DNA of 40,125 nucleotides from Taibaiella sp. (lineage in GTDB: Bacteria; Bacteroidota; Bacteroidia; Chitinophagales; Chitinophagaceae). Both the position numbers and the translations under genes were made by a program. Each line of letters begins with the position of its first letter. Position 1 is the first letter of the stretch. The notes beneath the pieces were generated by a model, which saw only the letters and a program-made list of their open reading frames with translations, ran no database searches and was not told where the DNA came from. This document shows positions 27,201 to 35,229 of this stretch, piece by piece. The stretch covers positions 1-40,125 of the forward strand of contig JAHHDV010000014.1 in the NCBI GenBank assembly GCA_019739295.1. The letters are read 5' to 3'.

Positions 27201-27332
27201 AGCAGAATGAAAATAGTCCTCTACGGATTGGCCGGTACTCCTGTTTGCAAAAGATAATATAAGTGTAATGCAGATAAAGAAGTTTAACCTCTTGCTCAGA
27301 AGTATTTTTGAATGAATAACTCTTGTAATCAT
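24228..27332 (-). CDS. Large T9SS-secreted protein: HAF-like repeats plus putative papain-like domain
   Basis: 1034 aa. Signal segment within the first 35 residues (FFICITLILSFANRSTGQ). Residues ~60-370 hold HAF-type repeats (DINNDEIIVGYF, GINDEGRIVGTA, GIGVNNSNWVTGYYLDG, GINNNKDYVGYFEKDG). The middle carries FQGYCFGMNLFALHAFD (Cys487), WAHSLLPYAAE (His616) and YCSDPNFPQDSVRVTID (Asp640, Asn642), the order and spacing of a Cys-His-Asp/Asn papain-like site in a family of large secreted proteins. The last ~80 residues are a type A T9SS sorting domain (DVYPNPFSDIVHIKF, MQLYNIEGKLVY, ASGTYLIRI, ending KDKFIKN). Surface-exposed or released; peptidase activity is inference. A+T-rich codon use unlike the flanking chromosome. 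Divergent from the sensor kinase. Confidence 0.8.
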   Translation of the reverse strand: MITRVIHSKILLSKRLNFFICITLILSFANRSTGQSVEDYFHSAYFKIYQHKTSAGYEATATRFMDINNDEIIVGYFTNESGGTTALVQLPNGSTFTYQHGSYTHTMFTGINDEGRIVGTASNSGGITEDILPIRGTFVYDPVSGGTFESFSEAAYGPGAGYRDQRKINNNNYSAGSIKANSTIYRWLHLELQVSPWGGYSKRYATYGSIFDPPVYYNTYGIGVNNSNWVTGYYLDGSEHVPYVCRNITNVGDDPDFDILNHINPDGVPLKRTKITDLSDPDEDGKCAFTAEYASTGGVTKGAIGIYTEGSSSIVYDTIPFHSGVESMAMGINNNKDYVGYFEKDGIRYAYVVYGRRRAIPNYDIVKNYYPANFDNTEDNFKYEGDAAPGTDYYYKFDYINKDPVTESDFPFLHTITPYLHLTPSQIEAIENGQRYPSWYAYGLARNGTILSDDVTHITTVYGSKIPKGAELLKWHSKSKWTFQGYCFGMNLFALHAFDIGFGPSTLNAGGKAPEDMNNDIMASMARKKAIEAMGAAQFYTFKPGGYWNDVHYINFVLYGSSPVALKKQMFELIHKRNSKMIDSFYTDNSNFNTEPPNYYLMNFFNQAPLSEVWAHSLLPYAAERAISLTDSIDYIYCSDPNFPQDSVRVTIDYKAMSVTVHKKNAAVWEEIYEGLNLAYADINSFQWYDIQHSAALKPGKNSDRTKERTEHDGFDIYTWGICDYRISDGSNHDKYVERISGSEMVYEFEGITPLFHFNDANNAPFLLRSSERVIPLRSEFSNCSDVMNWHYSHPEGEMLMSRSSVSGSETDIVYNHGNIMKVENPDAKSKYYTVTTIANFTDDEEATVSVDSFILESGDTLRLEALDANNFKLSNGLDHHNKYDLNVRYISEESYFVKELSDIQIDSETDHIIVIQPNVEGYEVIILVDTDQDGSIDDTLSGQPVQPVEISDLKIDVYPNPFSDIVHIKFNSQIPENTVMQLYNIEGKLVYAHSLKSNAVEDKIPMYGIASGTYLIRIMSNRQELYKDKFIKN

Positions 27333-27673
27333 AATATAGTAGCGTTTAAGATATCAATCTGGGTAAAACCCGTATTTAGGCAAAAATTCCAGTTCAACCC
27401 TTTAGTTTGTGGTCTCTTTATGTGTTTTTAGTTCGCCATATTTTCGCTTTTTCCTTTCTTTATCTGCTTTATATAATCGGGATCTGCCCCTTCAGCTTTG
27501 GGCGGGGGTTATTTAATAAAAACAATCTGGTCTCTATTGCATTAATTTTATTCAAAAGTATATATAATATACTATCAACAAAATACTCCTAATGGAGTAG
27601 TGCTGGTGATACCTGCTTTTCATACATTTGATTTTGCATTGCATCTTGCATAAAGAGTAAGTATACAATTACG
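27333..27673 (+). other. Divergent intergenic region between T9SS cargo and sensor kinase
   Basis: 341 nt, A+T-rich. A TACATTTG -7-like box near 27634-27641 faces the kinase but lacks a TTG at the right distance. No gene recognised. Confidence 0.4.
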
Positions 27674-30600
27674 ATGAATAAAATCAGAACATATACTGTT
27701 ACCGCCCTGCTGTTAATCTGTTCTTTTTACGGAAATGTTATAAAAGGCAGGACACAAACTTATCCTTTTCTACGATATCCTACCCAATCGTTAACCATTG
27801 AAGACGGTATGAGACAAAGCGTGGCTCTGGACATTGCTTTTGATAAATATAATTTCTGTTGGATGTCTTTTATGAATGGCATTCAGCGATACGACGGCAC
27901 CAGGATTGTCGATATTCCTGTTCAATCAGGACTACCTACCGATGTAAATATTAAGTTTTGGGTCAGAGAGAATAAGGATTTATACTTATTGCACAGCTCA
28001 GGCATAAGCCACTATAATGCAGATAAAGCCATATTTAATCAGGTTTTTAAATTTGAGGACACATCGGTTCAGCACATAACGTTGCTACACAGCAATATGG
28101 ACTATCTCTACATCATAACTGATTATACGACCATATATATTATTGACACTAAAGAATTCCGTGTCTTTTCCAAAAAAGAGATTGGCCAGATTAAGCAAGT
28201 CGCAAACAACAATCCATCTTTTTTTTCCCAATGCCATCTGGAATTATAAATATTACACCGCTAACGACACGAATAACTACCTTTTACAAATTAAAGATAC
28301 CAATATTACCAAACAAAAATGGGGTTTACAAAACGCTTTCAGTTATTTCACCCATTTCATCAATAATCACCATATTTTCTACGCCATATCTAATACCAGT
28401 AGTATTGACATCCATATCTACAATATTGAAAAGAAAAAGTCTACTTCCAAAATAAATTTACCTGTTAACGGGAATATCGTAGGAAGATACTCTACTATAA
28501 GATGGGATGAGAAGCAATTACTAATTGCAGGAAACAGGTTATTCATCACCACAGATAATTTAGATTCTATCAAATACGAAGTGCTGACCTTAGACAACTA
28601 TTCCCCGGCTAATAATCATTCCCTGCAAAAAATGTATGTGGATAATTATGGCAATCTTTTTATAGCTACTATAACAGACGGGTTACGTATCATAAAAAAA
28701 CAAAATCTGCCTATTTCTTATCTCGGCACTCAAAAGCCCAATGCCAACTATACCTTATCGGTTCTTGCTGATATTGAAAACAACAGGATTTTGACCGGTA
28801 TTTCTAATCAAGGCGTGATAGTGTATGATACACTCTACCGGCAAGTGCACACCTCAGAAAATATGGCCTCTCTAGGTTCAGTCAATAGAATAATCAAAGT
28901 CAAAAACGGATATTTATTTTTCTCCAACAACTCAACATCGGTCTACCATTATGATCAATACCTGAATCAAAAAACACCTGTAGAACTGCCTAATCATTTT
29001 ACGTATTTTAATACTATGTTAAAAGACGAAAAGGACACAGCAATAGTCGCTACGTATTTTGGGTTGTACATTATTGACAAAAACTCTTGTACTGTCAGTT
29101 TTAAACCCATGACTTTAAACGAATATGCAGCCTGTACCTTCCATAATGAAAAAAGCAGTTTTTGCGCTCAGGGATAAAATAAACTTTACAGATCTTCACT
29201 CAGGGTTAATATCAAAATCTCTTAGTATTGAAGACTATAATGGTATTCGATGTATTAGTATCAGCCGGTTTACCAATGAAATTATATTAGGAACCAATAT
29301 AGGAATTGTGCGCTTAGATACTTCAGGAAATGTAGTTAATCATTTTTCCCGCAAAACACACCTGCCCGATGATTGTATATATTCAATTATTGAAGACGAG
29401 AAAGGAAATTTATGGTGCAGCAGCAACAGGGGAATTTTTAAAATAAACAAAAAAGGCGATGTACTCTTGCACTTATCAGAAACATAAGGGCTGCAGGGCA
29501 AAGAATTTAACTCACAAGTATTTGCCATAGACACAAAGGGGAAATATTATTTTGGCGGGACCAATGGAGTTAGCGCGTTTTATCCATCTGCTATCAATCC
29601 GGAAATCTGTAAAACTGACTTATTAATCACCTCCATCAAAGTAAACAATAACCCTTGGGTAGCAGATAAGGCCTATTGGCTGACTGATAAAATAGAACTA
29701 CCATACTCCAGCAACAACCTGTCATTTGAAATCGCCCTTATAGGTGATGCACCTACTTCCAACATGAGCTTTTTGTATAAAATAGAAGGACTTGACAAAG
29801 AATGGCAGACCAGCTTTCAATATAATAAACTCCAGTTTTCTTTAGAACCAGGCAAATACAATTTGCAATTGGCATTAGCTAATAATACACCAAACGAACC
29901 ATCTGTTTTAAAAACTATTGAGATTATCATTCTGCCTCCTTTTTACCGAAACTGGTTATTCATATCCTTAATATCATTAACAGGAATAGCCTTCGTATCA
30001 TTTTATATTTACTATTTTCAGAAAAGAAAGTACGAACAGCAACTCCACAAACTGGAAGCTGAGCAAAAAGTACGTGATGAAAAGAGCAGGATATCCCGGG
30101 ATTTGCATGACAGTGTTGGTGTCTATGCACATACGGTGATGTACCACACAGATCTACTGGCAAAAGAAAAAAGCAGCAATGAAAAAATTATAAATGATAT
30201 TCATTTTGCCAGTAAGGAAATGATCACTTCACTGAGAGAAACAGTTTGGGCGATGAAAAAAGATAGCTATACCGCGGAAGAATGCTGGCTTCGCATCAAA
30301 AATTTTGCACAAAGCTTAAAAAGGCATTATACTTCCATACAATTCGAGATAAAAGGAAATACTCCGGGAAACTGGACAGGAAATCACCGGCAATCATTAC
30401 ACGTGGTACGCATTATACAGGAAGCCGTATCTAATGCCATAAAACATGCGGATAGCAAAGAACTAAAAATCTTTTCTGAATACAATATGGTATTTTGGAC
30501 AATACGGGTAAGTGATAGCGGAAAAGGATTCGATATACACACACACAAAGATTCAGGGAATGGATTAGGCAATATGCTGAAACGTGCAGAGGAAGCGGGT

Positions 30601-30675
30601 TATCAATTACAAATCGATACAGACATTCAAAACGGATGTCACATTATTTTGAAAATACCTATCCATTTGGATTAG
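27674..30675 (+). pseudogene. Hybrid-type sensor histidine kinase (propeller + Y_Y_Y + HisKA_3), broken
   Basis: Reassembled about 999 aa. Signal peptide, then seven-bladed-propeller-type sensor repeats (LTIEDGMRQSVALDIAFDKY, DDCIYSIIEDEKGNLWCSSN), a Y_Y_Y module (SFLYKIEGLDKEWQT), one membrane helix (NWLFISLISLTGIAFVSFYI), and a HisKA_3/HATPase kinase: RISRDLHDSVG with the phospho-accepting His codon at 30106-30108, HVVRIIQEAVSNAIKHADSK and VSDSGKGFD. Breaks: an extra T in the T-run near 28220, an extra base between about 29140 and 29170, and an in-frame TAA at 29485-29487 where the family has ...GLQGKEFN directly after. Both shifts are insertions; the stop is a substitution. The usual response-regulator gene is missing downstream, where an IS3 element sits 35 nt after the stop. 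Confidence 0.75.
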
Positions 30676-30767
30676 AAAAACACAAAGGGGAAGTAATAAT
30701 TTTGTTCATGTGTAATCTTCCCCTAAAATAGCTACGATTTTTAATGTAGTTTATTAATTTAGGGACA

Positions 30768-31034
30768 ATGAAAAAAAGTAAGTTTAGCGAGACACAGATT
30801 ATCAAGATTTTAAAGCAACAGGAATCTGGTGAATCCGTTACGGACATCTGCCGTGAACATGGCATCAGCCAGGGTACCTTTTACGTCTGGAAGAGTAAAT
30901 ATTCGGGCATGGAAGCTTCCCAGCTCAAACAGATGAAAGATATGGAGCGGGAGCTGGCACAGTATAAGCGAATAGTTGCTGAACAGACGCTGCAGATCAC
31001 CGTACTAAAAGATGTTATTGAAAAAAAGCTCTAG
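30768..31034 (+). CDS. IS3-family transposase OrfA (helix-turn-helix)
   Basis: 88 aa. HTH_Tnp_1 domain: KFSETQIIKILKQQESGES, VTDICREHGISQGTFYVWKS, followed by a leucine-zipper-like coiled coil (MKDMERELAQYKRIVAEQT, LQITVLKDVIEKK). OrfA alone binds the ends and tempers transposition in this family. At 31022-31028 the heptamer A AAA AAG, six nucleotides before its TAG, is the standard IS3 slippery site for -1 frameshifting into orfB; the -1 frame is open from a TGA at 31019-31021. Confidence 0.9.
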   Translation: MKKSKFSETQIIKILKQQESGESVTDICREHGISQGTFYVWKSKYSGMEASQLKQMKDMERELAQYKRIVAEQTLQITVLKDVIEKKL

Positions 31035-31084
31035 GGCCTGTCGAGAAGCGTGAGCTTGTAGGTTATGCCCGGGAAGATTTCGGG

Positions 31085-31930
31085 ATGAGTCTACGGCAGG
31101 CCTGTTCACTATTCAATATCAGTACGTCTGTTTTTTATTACCAAGCCAAGCGTAAAGATGATTCAGAAGTCATCGAAGAACTTTCCAAGCTGGCAGAACT
31201 TCACCGTACATGGGGTTTCTGGATGATGTATCACCGGCTGAGAAAGCTACAGTATATGTGGAACCATAAACGAGTGTATAGAATATACACTGCTATGCGT
31301 CTGAACCTTAGGAACAAGCGCAAGAAGCGTCTTCCGGCTCGGGTAAAAGCACCTCTACTGTGTCCTGTAGGTCCTAATATCACCTGGAGCCTTGACTTCA
31401 TGCACGACACATTGAGTAGTGGGAAGACGATACGCACACTCAACGTCATTGATGACTTCAGCCGTGAGGCTCTTTCGATTGCAGTAGACACAAGCCTGCC
31501 TGCACGGCGGGTGATACGAGAACTGGAAAAATTGTTAGAATGGCGCGGCAAGCCTGAGAAGATCCGATCAGATAACGGACCGGAGTTTGTAGCGGAAGCT
31601 ATGCAGAGTTGGTGTAAGAAAAACGGTATAGAGTGGGAATTTATCCAGCCGGGAAAGCCTACACAGAACAGTTTGATTGAACGCTTCAACAGAACCTTTA
31701 GACAGGACGTACTGGACAGCTATATGTTTGACAACCTCCCACAGATAAGAAAATATGCAAATGCATGGGCATGGATGTACAACAACGAAAGACCGCATTC
31801 TTCATTGGGGCAGCTAACGCCAACTGAGTTCCTGTTGAAATATGGAAAACTCTCCGAGTTTCCCACATTCCAACAGGATAATAATAGAAACTCTGATTGG
31901 AATTATTTAGTTTTGAATGTAGCTAGCTAA
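31085..31930 (+). CDS. IS3-family transposase OrfB (DDE integrase domain)
   Basis: 281 aa from the first ATG; the natural product is the OrfAB fusion entered at the slippery site 31022-31028, adding KALGPVEKRELVGYAREDFG upstream. HTH_21 region (LHRTWGFWMMYHRLRK), then the rve catalytic core: Asp104 (WSLDFMHD), Asp163 (IRSDNGPEF) and Glu199 (SLIERFNRTFR), the last two 35 residues apart as in the DD(35)E pattern. All catalytic residues and the length are intact, so the element could be active. The stop lies inside the right terminal repeat. Confidence 0.9.
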   Translation: MSLRQACSLFNISTSVFYYQAKRKDDSEVIEELSKLAELHRTWGFWMMYHRLRKLQYMWNHKRVYRIYTAMRLNLRNKRKKRLPARVKAPLLCPVGPNITWSLDFMHDTLSSGKTIRTLNVIDDFSREALSIAVDTSLPARRVIRELEKLLEWRGKPEKIRSDNGPEFVAEAMQSWCKKNGIEWEFIQPGKPTQNSLIERFNRTFRQDVLDSYMFDNLPQIRKYANAWAWMYNNERPHSSLGQLTPTEFLLKYGKLSEFPTFQQDNNRNSDWNYLVLNVAS

Positions 31931-31942
31931 GGGAAGATTACA

Positions 31943-32504
31943 TATTCGGTATTTGCTAAAATTCTTGTCCTAGCTTCCCAATACTCTACTATCAATTGAA
32001 TTGAACAATTTATTTACCACAAAATGAAGATACTAATTCAATAGTTCCAAATATATAAATAATTAATTGCTTCATTTTTTAATTTAGAATATAGTGTCTT
32101 ATCTAAATATAAAGAATCACACCTTTTGTAAAATCAATAGAGTAACATAATGAATATCAAAACCCAGTCCCCACAAACTCCCCCCTAAGAATATTCAGGA
32201 TTGCTGTACCCCCGTAATTCTTATTACCATTCCTGAAATCGGGGCAATATTCAACCCTGACAATGGTTTAAATTGGAGTTTTCAAACAAGAATCTTAAAT
32301 CAACTCCAATTTTGATTTGATTGAAATAGCAAAAAAATTTGTAAATTTAATTTTTCAATCAATATGTAATAGTAGTTGTGATTGGATAAAATGAATAGGT
32401 TAGTATTCTGGAAGAAAACCACTTAACCGTTCCCCATACCGTACCCCAAGAAGATTTGTAAAATAAAAAAGCCTGAAAACATTAGTAGTTTCAGGCTTTG
32501 GAAG
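31943..32504 (+). other. A+T-rich region between IS element and tRNA-Asn
   Basis: 562 nt without a gene. It contains an 11-bp hairpin AAATTGGAGTT (32270-32280) / AACTCCAATTT (32302-32312), and a stub ATG frame at 32024 reading MKILIQ-stop that resembles only the first residues of a response regulator. No integrase or att-like copy of the tRNA 3' end was seen by eye. Confidence 0.4.
32461..32496 (-). terminator. Terminator of tRNA-Asn
   Basis: Stem GCCTGAAA (32471-32478) / TTTCAGGC (32489-32496); on the minus strand it is followed by TTTTTTATTT. It lies 9 nt past the tRNA 3' end. Confidence 0.8.
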
Positions 32505-32578
32505 CTCTCCCTGCTGGACTTGAACCAGCGACCCTCTGATTAACAGTCAGATGCTCTAACCAACTGAGCTAAGGAAGA
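32505..32578 (-). tRNA. tRNA-Asn (anticodon GTT)
   Basis: 74-nt cloverleaf: acceptor TCTTCCT/AGGGAGA (one U-G pair), D arm GCTCAGTTGGTTAGAGC, anticodon stem TCTGA/TCAGA with loop CTGTTAA, and T arm GCTGG-TTCAAGT-CCAGC. The anticodon GTT is at 32544-32542. CCA is not encoded. It forms the right edge of the A+T-rich block, with the block on its 3' side, the side where islands usually integrate. Confidence 0.95.
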
Positions 32579-32647
32579 ATACCTATTCCCTTTCGGGATG
32601 GCAAAGGTAAAACGATTTTCTATTTTCAACAAATATTTTTTGAAAAA

Positions 32648-33778
32648 TTACAGATCATCTTTCATAGCCATGATTTTCTCTACAAATGCGGACCATTCAT
32701 ACTTTTTCTTCTCTTCTGCTATTCCTGCCCTGAAACTGTCCGCCCTGCCTTCCTGCATGATATCCCATATCGCGGCAGCAATCTCACCGGGCTCAGGTGC
32801 TACGACATACCCCACCTTGCCGTCCGGTACGATCTCCGGGAGCCCGCCTACATTCGTCACGATCATAGGCTTGCCAAAATGATATGCTATCTGCGAGATG
32901 CCACTCTGCGTAGCTGTCCGGTAAGGCTGTACCACGACATCACAGGCTGAGAAGTAATACCGGACCTCGTCATTGGGAATAAAATCCGTAAACAGCAGCA
33001 GCTGATCCCGGATCCCCAGCTTCCCGATCAGCTCTTTATAATATGACTCATCGGTATAGTATTCTCCCGCTACGACCAGGCGGATATCGGTATCCCTGAT
33101 CCTGGGGTCTGCCATCGCTTCCAGCAGCAGGTCAAGGCCTTTATATTTCCGGATGAAGCCAAAGAAAAGGAGGTATTTCTTTTCCGGGTCCAGTCCCAGC
33201 CGTTCCAATGCGTCGGCACGGGATACCGGTTCACCGAAATTGTCATACACCGGGTGCGGGGCAAATACGCAGGGTAATGTCTCATGAAGCGCGCGCAGGT
33301 CATCTGTTACACTTTTGCTCATCGATACGGCTCCATCCAGGCTGTGCAGGAAATACCTGCTCAGCATATGATCGCCCGGCCTTTGCTCATGAGGCAGTAC
33401 ATTGTCCAGGATAGCGATGATCCTGGTATGCTTGTTTTTCCTCACCTTCCGGAAGATAGTTCCCAGGGCCGGAGCAAAGAAAGGCATCCAGTATTTCACC
33501 AGTATCAGGTCCGGTTTCAGCGCTTTGAGTTCCTTCCCCACCCGAAGCCAGTTGAAAGGATTGATGCTGTTGATCTTTGTCTCAATATGCAGCTGATCAT
33601 TCCCGGGTTCTTCGGAATACTGGGTCTTGCCGGGAAACAGAAAACCGGGATACTGCAATGCATACGAATAGATCGTAACCCGGTGCCCGATCTCCATCAG
33701 GTATTCCGCCAACCGTTCTACAAAGGTAGCGATGCCTCCCCTGAGCGGGTATGCTGAACCAACGATAACGATATGCAT
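32648..33778 (-). CDS. GT4-family glycosyltransferase
   Basis: 376 aa from ATG 33778 (an in-frame TTG at 33799 only adds seven residues). N-terminal Rossmann part MHIVIVGSAYPLRGGIATFV is the Gly-rich acceptor-side loop of GT4 enzymes; the C-terminal half has YLLFFGFIRKYKGLDLLLEA, DIRLVVAGEYY, and the EX7E-type region TATQSGISQIAYHFGKPMIV. No signal or membrane segment; a cytoplasmic or membrane-associated enzyme of glycan or lipid glycosylation. Divergent from a sugar kinase across about 310 nt. Donor and acceptor unknown. Confidence 0.85.
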   Translation of the reverse strand: MHIVIVGSAYPLRGGIATFVERLAEYLMEIGHRVTIYSYALQYPGFLFPGKTQYSEEPGNDQLHIETKINSINPFNWLRVGKELKALKPDLILVKYWMPFFAPALGTIFRKVRKNKHTRIIAILDNVLPHEQRPGDHMLSRYFLHSLDGAVSMSKSVTDDLRALHETLPCVFAPHPVYDNFGEPVSRADALERLGLDPEKKYLLFFGFIRKYKGLDLLLEAMADPRIRDTDIRLVVAGEYYTDESYYKELIGKLGIRDQLLLFTDFIPNDEVRYYFSACDVVVQPYRTATQSGISQIAYHFGKPMIVTNVGGLPEIVPDGKVGYVVAPEPGEIAAAIWDIMQEGRADSFRAGIAEEKKKYEWSAFVEKIMAMKDDL

Positions 33779-34023
33779 ATTTTCCTGTAGTTTCTGCAAA
33801 AAAAAGAAAAATAAAGGGAATGTACCCTACCTCTTCTCCCTCTTTTTCAGCAGAAAGTTCTGAAGAGGACTCATATCACCGTTTTCCACGCCAGGCTTAG
33901 CTTTCGCCATATAAGCCAATACAGTGCTCTCCCTGGCAATACAGGAAAAACGTCCGGCTTATGTAACGGATATATACGTTTTGCCTTTTAAGAAAATAAA
34001 AATCAAAGATTCCGGAATGGTTC
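33779..34023 (+). other. Intergenic region between GT4 and GHMP kinase
   Basis: No gene or clear repeat; the only regulatory signal I see in this gap is the kinase promoter just downstream. Confidence 0.4.
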
Positions 34024-34054
34024 TTGGGGTATATCAAACTCTTCCTTAATTTTA
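34024..34054 (+). promoter_or_regulatory. Promoter of the GHMP sugar kinase
   Basis: TTG (34024-34026), 20-nt spacer, TAATTTTA (34047-34054; one mismatch to TAnnTTTG). Predicted start near 34061, giving a leader of about 30 nt before ATG 34090. Confidence 0.6.
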
Positions 34055-34089
34055 GACCGTCCTTATACCCAAACAGAAAAGAATACAAC

Positions 34090-35109
34090 ATGCTGATCAG
34101 AAGTAAAGCACCCCTGAGGCTTGGACTGGCCGGAGGCGGAACTGACGTGAGTCCTTACTCAGACCTCTATGGTGGTAACATCCTGAACATCACCATCTCT
34201 CTCTATGCCCATGCGACCATTGAAGTATTGGGGCATGATGAGATAGAGCTCATCGCTTACGACAGGAATGAAGAAGCCCGGTATGCGCTCCAGGATTCCC
34301 TGCCCCTGGATGGCAGACTGGACCTGGCCAAAGGTGTGTACAACAGGGTCTGCAGGGATTACGGCAAACCTGCATGCGGGTTCAGGTTGTCCACTTTCGT
34401 GGACGCACCGGCAGGATCCGGGTTGGGCTCTTCCTCCACGCTGGTGGTAGCCATCATCGGCGCATTCTGCGAATGGCTCAACATTCCCCTGGGGGAATAC
34501 GATATCGCACAATATGCCTATGACATTGAAAGGGGGGACCTGAAGATGGAAGGAGGCAAACAGGACCAGTATGCAGCTACATTCGGCGGTGTTAACTTTA
34601 TGGAATTCTATGCTGATAACAAAGTCATTGTCAACCCGCTTAAAGTCAAAGATTACCGGCTGGCAGAATTGGAGAATAACCTCCTGCTCTTTTATACCAA
34701 GACCTCCCGTGTCTCTTCTGAGATCATCAGGGCACAAAGCCGGAATGTCATCAATAAGAATGAAGATTCCATCACTGCCATGCACCACCTGAAGGAGCAG
34801 GCACAATCCATGAAAGAAGCATTGCTGAAGGGAGACATTGATACGATTGGCGAGATACTGGATTACGGTTTCCAGCAGAAGAAAAGAATGGCCCAGGGCA
34901 TCTCCAATCCGATGATAGAAGATATCTATACTCTCGCCCGGGAAGCCGGAGCCACAGGCGGAAAGATCAGCGGGGCCGGAGGAGGAGGTTTTATGATGTT
35001 CTACTGCCCGGGCACTACTAAATATGCCGTGAGCAAGGCCTTAGAGTCTTACGGCTTCATTCAGAAATTCCATTTCGAACAGGATGGGCTGAAGACCTGG
35101 GTGATGTAA
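34090..35109 (+). CDS. GHMP-family sugar kinase (D-glycero-D-manno-heptose 7-phosphate kinase-like)
   Basis: 339 aa. GHMP motifs: MLIRSKAPLRLGLAGGGTDV at the N terminus, the ATP-binding loop DAPAGSGLGSSSTLVV, and the C-terminal AGATGGKISGAGGGGFMMFY. This set matches the HddA-like branch, which phosphorylates heptose 7-phosphate at C1 for nucleotide-heptose synthesis, though related kinases use other sugars. The start is ATG 34090, confirmed by the promoter 36 nt upstream; the longer in-frame start would lie on the promoter itself. Adjacent to a GT4 enzyme, in keeping with surface glycan synthesis. Confidence 0.8.
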   Translation: MLIRSKAPLRLGLAGGGTDVSPYSDLYGGNILNITISLYAHATIEVLGHDEIELIAYDRNEEARYALQDSLPLDGRLDLAKGVYNRVCRDYGKPACGFRLSTFVDAPAGSGLGSSSTLVVAIIGAFCEWLNIPLGEYDIAQYAYDIERGDLKMEGGKQDQYAATFGGVNFMEFYADNKVIVNPLKVKDYRLAELENNLLLFYTKTSRVSSEIIRAQSRNVINKNEDSITAMHHLKEQAQSMKEALLKGDIDTIGEILDYGFQQKKRMAQGISNPMIEDIYTLAREAGATGGKISGAGGGGFMMFYCPGTTKYAVSKALESYGFIQKFHFEQDGLKTWVM

Positions 35110-35171
35110 CCCTAAAGGGTCAGTCAGTCCCAGAAGACCTGGGAATCCCACAGCTCCGGTCAACATGCAAA

Positions 35172-35206
35172 AGGCCCCGGGATACAGTCAGATGTGTCCG
35201 GGGCCT
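35172..35206 (-). terminator. Terminator of rng
   Basis: Stem AGGCCCCGG (35172-35180) / CCGGGGCCT (35198-35206); on the minus strand the stem is followed by TTTT. It lies between two convergent genes and may serve both. Confidence 0.75.
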
Positions 35207-35229
35207 GGAGTTATATTACACTATTTTCT

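Larger units (their letters stand above)
30711..31942 (+). mobile_element. IS3-family (IS407-like) insertion sequence
   Basis: 1232 bp bounded by imperfect terminal inverted repeats beginning TGTAATCTTCCC (left 30711-30735, right 31919-31942 inverted), with 5'-TG and CA-3' tips typical of IS3. It carries orfA and orfB with a programmed -1 frameshift signal. Flanking 3-4 nt (CATG on the left, TATT on the right) do not match, so no target duplication remains, consistent with rearrangement after insertion. It lies directly behind the broken kinase gene. Confidence 0.9.

Noticed and set aside
30707..31946. Target-site duplication flanking the IS element
   Set aside because: The flanking bases (CATG left, TATT right) do not match at 3 or 4 nt.
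32024..32044. Stub reading MKILIQ-stop resembling the start of a response regulator
   Set aside because: Only five residues resemble a regulator start and no frame continues it; this is too little to call a remnant.
32150..32460. Integrase remnant next to tRNA-Asn
   Set aside because: I read all frames for tyrosine-recombinase motifs and saw none; the region is A+T-rich non-coding sequence.
34159..34806. 215-codon open frame on the minus strand
   Set aside because: It is antisense to the GHMP kinase, which carries clear family motifs; the minus frame has none. The same applies to the plus-strand frames 33284-33757 (inside the GT4 gene) and 39259-39855 (inside paaZ).
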